The notes beneath the pieces were generated by a model. It saw nothing but the letters and a program-made list of their open reading frames with translations. It was not told where the DNA came from and ran no database searches. A stretch of DNA of 64,000 bases, taken from positions 1 through 64,000 of the forward strand of contig CAMTWO010000014.1 in the NCBI GenBank assembly GCA_947085405.1, given 5' to 3'. Both the position numbers and the translations under genes were made by a program. Position 1 is the stretch's first letter; each line of letters starts with the position of its first letter. Shown here in pieces: positions 26,627 to 33,200 of this stretch. Source of the stretch: JASEGV01 sp947085405 (lineage in GTDB: Bacteria > Bacteroidota > Ignavibacteria > UBA10030 > BY39).

Positions 26627-27363
26627 AATTTTATTGATACCATAAATAGATCAGTAGATTTTAATTCTTCGTAACTTTCTAAGAATATTGAACCATAAAA
26701 TTTCGTTTTTGAAAATAGAGTTGATTGAATTCTCGCTTCTAACAAACTTTTAGTCATCGGAAATAGTTTTATAGAATTATGTATTACATCGCTAGAACGA
26801 ATATTAAATTCAATATGTGTATCAAAATAATCATAGTAACGAATGTACGTTTTTCCACCTACCTCACGAACACTTTGTATTTTCTTCTTTTCATTTAGGA
26901 TTCTAGTGTAATTCAAAATCTGTAAGAACAATTTACCCCCCTCATTTAAAACAGAATTAAAATTTTTTAACGCTGAATCGATCTCATCAATGTTTAAAAG
27001 ATGCGGCAGTGAATTACCCATACAAAACACGGCATCGTAATCCGAACTCACATATTCAGTAATATTTAGAAAGCTTGCTTGGACAGTTTTAACCGACACT
27101 CCGTATTTCGATGCGTTATTTTTTAATTGCACCAACATCTTTTCAGAAACATCAACAGCCGTAACCTCACACCCGAGTTTTGCCAATAAAATAGAATGAA
27201 ACCCAGTCCCACAGCCGGCATCTAATACTTTTTTCAAATGATATTGTTCGACAAACTTTTTAAAAGCCGGTTCTTCCCTCTCGAACCGTTTTTCGAACTG
27301 AGTCATCGAATCGTAATCGTCAGCTAACTCGTCATAAAAACTTTTGATCTTCTCAGAATCCAT
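26608..27363 (-). CDS. Class I SAM-dependent methyltransferase
   Basis: The protein has 251 residues. The SAM-binding Rossmann core has VLDAGCGTGFHSILLA near residue 45 (motif I), an acidic TAVDVSEKML (motif II) and DAVFCMGNSLPHL (motif IV). The start YDELADDYDSMTQFEKR resembles small-molecule methyltransferases of the UbiE/glycine-sarcosine group. It starts 11 bp after the ferredoxin gene, so it is probably cotranscribed with the respiratory unit. Its substrate is unknown. Confidence 0.88.
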   Translation of the reverse strand: MDSEKIKSFYDELADDYDSMTQFEKRFEREEPAFKKFVEQYHLKKVLDAGCGTGFHSILLAKLGCEVTAVDVSEKMLVQLKNNASKYGVSVKTVQASFLNITEYVSSDYDAVFCMGNSLPHLLNIDEIDSALKNFNSVLNEGGKLFLQILNYTRILNEKKKIQSVREVGGKTYIRYYDYFDTHIEFNIRSSDVIHNSIKLFPMTKSLLEARIQSTLFSKTKFYGSIFLESYEELKSTDLFMVSIKFCKLAE

Positions 27364-27374
27364 CTTATTGTTGT

Positions 27375-28163
27375 TTAGTTGTTTATATTTTTTCTTCCCA
27401 AAATGTTTCCTTTAATACCTATCGTAACAATCTCTATCGGCAAATCAATCCCTGAATAATTAGCTGCCTCTCTTGCTAACATCGCTAACCCAGTACAGCA
27501 TGGGACTTCCATTACAACTACTTTCACGCTTTTTAAATTTGAGGTTTTAAATATCTGAGCCAGTTTTTGAACATAAGGAGTTGTATCGTCTAATTTCGGA
27601 CAGGCGATGGCAATTGCGTTTCCTGATAAAAATTCGGAATGAAAATTTGAATAAGCAAACGGAACGCAATCGGCAACCAACACAAAATCAGCATTTTGGA
27701 AATATGGTGCCGTTGGTGAGACCAAATGGAGTTGAACAGGCCACTGACGAAGCTGTGATGGATAATTTGTTTTTTGTTCTTGTGCTTGTGCTTGTGGTTG
27801 CGCCCACTGGATAGTTCGTACCGACGGACAGCCGCCACCCAACATATTCATTTTAAAAGAAGTTAATTCGTGCCCGTGCTGAGCCAGGTGGTCAATATGA
27901 GTTTGCAATTTATCGGGCGCATTTAATTTGATATGTTCGATTACACTTGTCTCGTCATATTCCTCAGTTAATTCTTCGACAACTGTTAGAGCATTCTGAG
28001 GACAATCTCCGAGGCAGGCACCTAATCCATCGCAAAAACTTTCTTTAACAAGTTTTGCTTTTCCATTTACAATTTGCAGTGCACCTTCGGGACACGAGGG
28101 TATGCATAAGGCACAACCATCGCAAAGTGATTCATCTATTTTTATAATTTTACGTTTTATCAT
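27375..28163 (-). CDS. Dicluster ferredoxin with extra C-terminal domain
   Basis: The protein has 262 residues. The N-terminal 2[4Fe-4S] domain has CDGCALCIPSCP (C14, C17, C20, C24) and CDGLGACLGDCP (C44, C50, C54). The second motif lacks the usual second Cys position but matches the CDGLGxCLGxCP pattern common in anaerobe ferredoxins. The C-terminal 200 residues include NMLGGGCPS, a Q/A-rich patch and VVMEVPCCTGLAMLAREA. This Cys pair near a VxxVxxG core may bind a further metal or cluster. It is cytoplasmic. AAGG precedes the start. Confidence 0.88.
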   Translation of the reverse strand: MIKRKIIKIDESLCDGCALCIPSCPEGALQIVNGKAKLVKESFCDGLGACLGDCPQNALTVVEELTEEYDETSVIEHIKLNAPDKLQTHIDHLAQHGHELTSFKMNMLGGGCPSVRTIQWAQPQAQAQEQKTNYPSQLRQWPVQLHLVSPTAPYFQNADFVLVADCVPFAYSNFHSEFLSGNAIAIACPKLDDTTPYVQKLAQIFKTSNLKSVKVVVMEVPCCTGLAMLAREAANYSGIDLPIEIVTIGIKGNILGRKNINN

Positions 28164-28252
28164 TTATTTTCCTTTTATTTTACTTACTAATTTCAAAACT
28201 CTAAGTAAATTCTATTTTTCTAAACTAATATAATATTTTTAACACCATCTAA

Positions 28253-28352
28253 AACCGTTAAAACGGTTATCAGAAGCGAAACTTTTTCATTAACACACGA
28301 CTTAAGTCGTGTGTTAATAGTACATCAAGAATAAATAACAGTTTTAACTGTT
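28253..28352. repeat. Three successive palindromes upstream of the ferredoxin gene
   Basis: The intergenic region holds three dyads. The first has arms AACCGTT and AACGGTT (28253-28268). The second is a perfect 30-bp palindrome (28289-28318) centred on GACTTAAGTC with ACACGAC-type arms. The third has arms AACAGTT and AACTGTT (28337-28352). There is no U-run, so they are not simple terminators. They could be REP/MITE-like units or operators. Confidence 0.8.
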
Positions 28353-28371
28353 TTCTAAAAATAGTTGCCAA

Positions 28372-29583
28372 TTAATCATTGGGACCATATTCAGGAACTT
28401 CACCGCCGAAATGCTGGTAAATTGGTTTATCCAACTCTTTAAATCTTTTTAAGTATTCTTCTTCAGAAATTTTATTCTGCCAATTACCCGTTAACATTGC
28501 AAGTCCGGTCATACCGATAAACACACCGATTATAAGCGAGGCAAACACCCAGTTCGATACTCGTGTGTTAGTGAAATGAGTTTTTAACTCAAGAGTATTT
28601 TTAACGGGACAAGCTTGTACACACTCTAAACAACTGGTGCATTCGTCGCTCCAAACAGTTTTTACTTTATGAACTTTAATGTTATTCGGGCACGCTTTCG
28701 TACATAAGTCGCAGTTAACACAATTAGATTCAGCCCGCTTTATTTTTATTGGACTCAGCCAACTCAAAACTCCTAACAAACCACCGTAAGGACAAAGATA
28801 GCGACACCAAAAGTTTTTGATTACAACCGAGAGTAAAACCAATATAATTATTGTCCAAAGTGCAAATTGAGAAATGTTTTCAAAAAAGTAGTACATCTTG
28901 ATATCGGCAACTTTGTTATAAGGACTATAGATAAAAGCTTTCAAGGCTTCTGTATCCATCGTCCAAAATATTGCCCATACAAAAAAAGCAAGCAGTAGAT
29001 ACTTCAAAGAACGTAAAGGGTAATCGAGGAATTTATTTACCGAAAGATTTTTACCAAATAGTTTTTTTCCGAACATCCACAAAGCTTCGCTTATATATCC
29101 AACTGGGCAAAGCCAACTGCAAAAACTTTTCTTGAGAAGCAACCCGGTTGCGACAATCGCTACAAATATTATCAAACCCGACGGATGGATTTCGTTAATG
29201 ATACCAGTTTGAAACCAGTACTTCAAACTAATCAGTGCGCTAATTGGTAGAAATCCTTCGACACCCGCAGGGCGCCCAAAGTATGGAAATGAGCCACCGG
29301 ATTCCCCCCATTTTATAAACAGATAGAACTCAATTCCAATCCAAATTACTAAAAGTGCAAAACTTATTTGCACAACATTCCTGAAGTACTGCGAATCTTC
29401 CTTCAACCGCCAGCTAATTCGCTTCAACAAATTTGGTTCATCGTTGAAATTCAGTTTGGGTTTCCTTAATTCAGCGGGTATTTTTTTGATCCCTCGATCG
29501 TTTAGGAAGAAAGATGCTTTCTCAATATTTATAATATCTTTTTTAGATTTATTATTTTCAATAATATTTTCTTTGTACGACAT
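28372..29583 (-). CDS. Membrane polyferredoxin (NapH/CcoG-like 4Fe-4S protein)
   Basis: The protein has 403 residues. There are about five membrane segments, with the conserved cytoplasmic CxxxCP pairs C155-SWL-C159-P and C260-RYL-C264-P typical of NapH-type proteins. A soluble dicluster domain follows (C288, C291, C294, C298 and C315, C318, C321, C325) and then one last helix. Such proteins pass electrons between quinol, NAD(P)H or ferredoxin and periplasmic reductases. It lies between the Rrf2 regulator and the ferredoxin gene, in the nitrite-reductase unit. This makes it a plausible electron route to the cytochrome in the absence of NrfH or NrfBCD. Confidence 0.9.
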   Translation of the reverse strand: MSYKENIIENNKSKKDIINIEKASFFLNDRGIKKIPAELRKPKLNFNDEPNLLKRISWRLKEDSQYFRNVVQISFALLVIWIGIEFYLFIKWGESGGSFPYFGRPAGVEGFLPISALISLKYWFQTGIINEIHPSGLIIFVAIVATGLLLKKSFCSWLCPVGYISEALWMFGKKLFGKNLSVNKFLDYPLRSLKYLLLAFFVWAIFWTMDTEALKAFIYSPYNKVADIKMYYFFENISQFALWTIIILVLLSVVIKNFWCRYLCPYGGLLGVLSWLSPIKIKRAESNCVNCDLCTKACPNNIKVHKVKTVWSDECTSCLECVQACPVKNTLELKTHFTNTRVSNWVFASLIIGVFIGMTGLAMLTGNWQNKISEEEYLKRFKELDKPIYQHFGGEVPEYGPND

Positions 29584-29676
29584 ATATTTATCGATAGTTG
29601 TCGGTTAATAAGTATATAGAGTCCAAATCCTATGCCAGAAATCAGAGGTTTTTGTCTTATTATAAGATAAAAAAAA

Positions 29677-30105
29677 CTAATTGTAACCGGGTTTACTAAT
29701 TTCGTCAGCCATTTGCTTTAAATTTCTCATCTTTAACATTTTTACGATTCCTTCTCGTAAATCTTTCCAGCTATTATGCAACGGGCATGGACTATCATTA
29801 GAACAATTTGGAAAACCCGCAACGCACGCAGTGCTGTAAGCATCGCCGTCAATTGTATCCACAATATCTTTAAGATTTATATCGGAAGAAGGTTTGCTAA
29901 GGCAAAAACCACCTTGCAAACCTTTCTTCGATTTTAAGATTCTTTTATTCGATAACATTTGGAATATTTTCCCAAGAAAATGCTGAGGTATATTAAGATG
30001 ATCAGCAATTTCCTTTATCGAAATCCATTCTGTCTCAGTTTTTTTTGATAGATATATCAATGCCTGAATTGCATATTCGCATTGTTTACTAAAAATTACA
30101 CTCAT
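29677..30105 (-). CDS. Rrf2-family transcriptional regulator (NsrR/IscR-like)
   Basis: The protein has 142 residues. The winged helix contains CEYAIQALIYLSKK, ISIKEIADHLNIPQHFLGKI and LKSKKGLQGGFCLSK, the Rrf2 signature. Three cysteines, C94, C101 and C107 (ACVAGFPNCSNDSPC), sit where IscR and NsrR hold an iron-sulfur cluster. The spacing is x6 and x5. NsrR proteins sense NO and repress nitrite and NO metabolism genes. The gene starts 10 bp after the nitrite reductase, so regulation of its own operon is likely. The exact signal (NO, Fe-S status) is not proved. Confidence 0.9.
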   Translation of the reverse strand: MSVIFSKQCEYAIQALIYLSKKTETEWISIKEIADHLNIPQHFLGKIFQMLSNKRILKSKKGLQGGFCLSKPSSDINLKDIVDTIDGDAYSTACVAGFPNCSNDSPCPLHNSWKDLREGIVKMLKMRNLKQMADEISKPGYN

Positions 30106-30115
30106 GAAAGACTAA

Positions 30116-31756
30116 TTACTTTACCGACTTTTTAGATTCAATTGCACTTTCCAAAAACTTGATTCCCTCTTGAGAATTATCTATAGAAAGCGTAAGCGAT
30201 ATTCGTGCTTGTTCGGGGTTATGGAAGCCATCAGAATTTTCTGCTGTCCACCATTCCCATAACGTATGCGCCTTGTCGTGAAACTGTCGGGCTTGAATCA
30301 GAACACTGTCGGCTACTCTAAAATCTTTCGCACGTTGATACGTATCGATATATTGCGCCAACCAATATTCTGCCTTTTGCATCTTACCACGTGTATAATT
30401 CTGAATCGCATCAATCTGATATTTAGCTTCTTTTTCAGTCCATTGTTTGTGGCAACTTAAACACGTCTCATTCGTCATGTAGCGGGCACTTTTTTGACCG
30501 TGCCATGTATAAGTTTTACCACCTTTCTTCACTTGCGGCATATGGCAATGTTTACATTCTACACCTGCCTGTTCGTGTTTACTGCCCCAGAAAACTTCCG
30601 TTTCAGGATGTTGTAATTTTGATAGCGAGGCACCGGTTACAGCATGTTTGAAATCTTTAAAACCGTACTCTTCCATCTTCTTGTTATAATCCAAGACGTT
30701 AACCCAAGGGAAAATATTTGTACGCGGGTCGGCTTTCGTAATCTGTTGGCCGGTTTTTGGATCGTGCCCGGGATTACAGTTGTATTCAACATGGCATTGA
30801 GCACACATTAAATTCGAATCCTTTTTATTTAAAATTCCTATCGCCCGAAAATCTCGGAAGACAATTTTTTTCATAGTTATTTTCTTACTTTTTTCTTTAT
30901 CGTAAGGATAAGTTCCTTCGCCACGGTCAACAACTGCTTCGATTAACGCATCACGAACAACCCTCGGATTAGTTCCGTGTGGATCGTGGCAATGGATACA
31001 ACCCATCGGTTGATGTGTATCTCGAGCCATATCGACGACATTAGATGTTCGCGACCACTTTGCATCATCGGAAGGGTCACCCTTGTATTTCCATTTTAAA
31101 ATATTGTCGGACGATTTACAGCTCAAGCAAGTTGGATTCGCTGCGGTGGCTGTCTGCGAAAGAAATGCTTTCTGTGTATTAGTTGTGGGCTCTACATCTT
31201 TTACTACATCCCAAACTTTACCTGTTTTTAATATATTTTGCCAATCTTTAAGTTGAAACCTACCACCATAGGCGCGATCGACTATATATTGGTCGATTAA
31301 CATATACGCATGACTGCGTGGTTCAGCATGCTCTTTCGTAAATCCGTGCGGACTCATTAATTTATTGAACGTTGGAGATCGGCTTGTGCTTATAGACTTT
31401 TCGACTCGCGCTTTTGATTCTAAATTTATATGCATATACGATTCGTATTGATCTTTATGACACTTTGCGCAAGTTTCAATATCGAGATTCGTTTTGGGTT
31501 TTTCGGATGAATCGTCAATATGTTTAGCCAAGTTTGAATGACAAGTTGTGCAATGTAATTTTGAATGTTTACTACCTGAATGAAGTTCTTTAACTTCTTC
31601 GTGACATTCAAAACATTGTTGCGGTTTAATTTGATTATCTTTATTAACCATTTGCGTCGCAGATTCGTTTGCTAAATTATCTGTTAAGTTGAGTCCAAGA
31701 CTCACTAATACAAACATAAATATTACAAATCCCGCGATAAAATGTTTAGTCTTCAT
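30116..31756 (-). CDS. Octaheme cytochrome c nitrite reductase (ammonia-forming, ONR/NrfA family)
   Basis: The protein has 546 residues with an N-terminal signal anchor (HFIAGFVIFMFVLVSLGLNL). There are eight heme c motifs. CFECH (C48), CTTCH (C69) and CAKCH (C96) precede the lysine-ligated catalytic motif CLSCK (C210-K214). CIHCH (C253), CAQCH (C318), CKHCH (C401) and CLSCH (C432) follow it. Classic NrfA has five hemes. Three extra N-terminal hemes with CXXCK as the fourth define the octaheme enzymes of Thioalkalivibrio. Y325 and C327 in HVEYNC match the Tyr-x-Cys pair that is covalently linked in TvNiR, and H383 in LQHPE matches the catalytic His. It reduces nitrite (and possibly hydroxylamine or sulfite) to ammonia in the periplasm. 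GGAG precedes the start. Confidence 0.93.
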   Translation of the reverse strand: MKTKHFIAGFVIFMFVLVSLGLNLTDNLANESATQMVNKDNQIKPQQCFECHEEVKELHSGSKHSKLHCTTCHSNLAKHIDDSSEKPKTNLDIETCAKCHKDQYESYMHINLESKARVEKSISTSRSPTFNKLMSPHGFTKEHAEPRSHAYMLIDQYIVDRAYGGRFQLKDWQNILKTGKVWDVVKDVEPTTNTQKAFLSQTATAANPTCLSCKSSDNILKWKYKGDPSDDAKWSRTSNVVDMARDTHQPMGCIHCHDPHGTNPRVVRDALIEAVVDRGEGTYPYDKEKSKKITMKKIVFRDFRAIGILNKKDSNLMCAQCHVEYNCNPGHDPKTGQQITKADPRTNIFPWVNVLDYNKKMEEYGFKDFKHAVTGASLSKLQHPETEVFWGSKHEQAGVECKHCHMPQVKKGGKTYTWHGQKSARYMTNETCLSCHKQWTEKEAKYQIDAIQNYTRGKMQKAEYWLAQYIDTYQRAKDFRVADSVLIQARQFHDKAHTLWEWWTAENSDGFHNPEQARISLTLSIDNSQEGIKFLESAIESKKSVK

Positions 31757-31769
31757 GATTTTGTCTCCT

Positions 31770-33032
31770 TTAAAAAGTTACTGTTGTAGTTAAATATCCC
31801 CAATGTGCTACATCGTTACCGCCAAACTTACTACGCATAACTTTGCCGGGTACAAATAATCCGCCGCCGCATTCGAAACTTACGTATTTGTTGTACTTCC
31901 AATTTAAAACGAAATCAATCTCTTGACCTAATTCTGTTTCGTCAACCGTAGGCGGATTTAATTTTTCCGCCAATGTAAAATTATGCAAAGTAATATTAGC
32001 TGTTAGCGATTGATGGGGTTGAAGAATTAAACGTGCGTAAATATCTTGCAGCCCTCTTTCGTCGGTATGTTTAGGTATGTTTATGAAATAATCCATAAAG
32101 CCGTAGAATTTATGTCCGGTAGCATACGGTGGTTCGAATGTTTTGTACTTTGCATCGCCCGCCGGTGTACCTGATAATCTTTCGAATGAAATAGATGCAG
32201 AAGAAATTGGCAAATCAGTAAAATTATAACCTGCTGTTAGAGCAAACAGATAAGCCGATATGTCTTTCCCTTTTTTCCAACCGTTTTGAATTGCAAGGTC
32301 GCCTTCATAAAATAATTCATTGGTGATAGAACCTTTTGCATATATGCCACTCGTGAAACGTGATAAATCGTTAAAACCGGAGACAGATACGTTTCTATCA
32401 AGTTGATGAAGCGTGAACAAATCAACCTGATGACCAGTGAAGTATTTTGAAGAATAATATAGCCCGCTGAATAATTGCCCCGCATCTCTTACAAACTTTA
32501 CATCTGCCGGAGTAGCTGCAGACGGAGCGATATTAGTTTCGGCTGTATTCATAACAAATAAATCGAACCGGTGTTCAGGAATTTCGTATCGTAAAAGTCC
32601 TCCGTCGTAAATGCGGCCGATGTTGTTCCACATAACGGCGCCCATCATTCGCTCGCTTCCGTATGATAAACGCTGCCTGCCTAATTTCAAAACCAATTCA
32701 TCATACAAAAATTTATCGAGTTGCAAATACCCCTGATGCAAATCGAGATTTCTTGTGTTGCTGATAGTATTAAAATTGCCTGTTGCATCTTTTTCTTCAC
32801 CAAATATTCGTGCGTCTTGAATTTGGAGATACACTTTAACATTTTCAATCGGTTGGATTCCTGCCCCTAATCGTGCGCGGAACAGACTAAAATAATTTGG
32901 AGGAGTAGCATTTTTAAAATCTCTTCCATCAAGTTCGCTTCGAACACGAAGTTCCCCGTCCCATTTAATTTCCTGAGATTTAGAAGAAGAAATAATTACT
33001 AATACTACAAGAATTATTGTTAAAATTTTCAT
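31770..33032 (-). CDS. Alginate-export-type outer-membrane beta-barrel porin
   Basis: The protein has 420 residues. The signal peptide ILTIILVVLVIISSSKSQ is followed by repeated amphipathic strands. The blocks ELRVRSELDGRDF, RLGRQRLSYGSERMMGAVMW and NIGRIYDGGLLRYEIP fit the alginate_exp family, recalled from members. The chain ends in TTTVTF, with a terminal Phe as in other barrels. It begins the operon, 13 bp before the nitrite reductase. Homologues placed next to respiratory enzymes probably admit small anions, so nitrite uptake is a reasonable inference. Confidence 0.85.
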   Translation of the reverse strand: MKILTIILVVLVIISSSKSQEIKWDGELRVRSELDGRDFKNATPPNYFSLFRARLGAGIQPIENVKVYLQIQDARIFGEEKDATGNFNTISNTRNLDLHQGYLQLDKFLYDELVLKLGRQRLSYGSERMMGAVMWNNIGRIYDGGLLRYEIPEHRFDLFVMNTAETNIAPSAATPADVKFVRDAGQLFSGLYYSSKYFTGHQVDLFTLHQLDRNVSVSGFNDLSRFTSGIYAKGSITNELFYEGDLAIQNGWKKGKDISAYLFALTAGYNFTDLPISSASISFERLSGTPAGDAKYKTFEPPYATGHKFYGFMDYFINIPKHTDERGLQDIYARLILQPHQSLTANITLHNFTLAEKLNPPTVDETELGQEIDFVLNWKYNKYVSFECGGGLFVPGKVMRSKFGGNDVAHWGYLTTTVTF

Positions 33033-33075
33033 AGCAGTTTCCTTTTATTATTGATTAATAAGAGTAATTTGTCTG

Positions 33076-33104
33076 AATATACAAAAAGTATGAACGATTG
33101 TCAA
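33076..33104 (-). promoter_or_regulatory. Promoter of the porin-nitrite reductase operon
   Basis: On the minus strand TTGACA (33099-33104) and TATATT (33076-33081) are 17 bases apart, about 44 bases before the porin start. This is a strong consensus promoter, as expected for a gene controlled by a repressor. No certain Rrf2 operator is visible. Confidence 0.65.
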
Positions 33105-33170
33105 ATTAAAACCAATTGTAAATATTTATTTCGAATCAATTGCTTGCTTGTCTTCATTACATTCCTTATT

Positions 33171-33200
33171 TTTAATCCGCCGAATGAAAGGCGGATTAAA
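33171..33200 (+). promoter_or_regulatory. Hairpin covering the polA ribosome site
   Basis: Perfect 11-bp arms TTTAATCCGCC (33171-33181) and GGCGGATTAAA (33190-33200) enclose 8 bases and end immediately before the ATG at 33201. The likely Shine-Dalgarno AAAGG (33187-33191) lies in the loop and 3' arm, so folding would hide it. The GC core CCGCC/GGCGG recurs in other repeats of the window. Confidence 0.6.

Noticed and set aside
33051..33200. 50-codon N-terminal extension of polA
   Set aside because: The residues are unlike any PolA start, and the frame crosses the promoter region of the divergent operon. The ATG at 33201 is the reasonable start.
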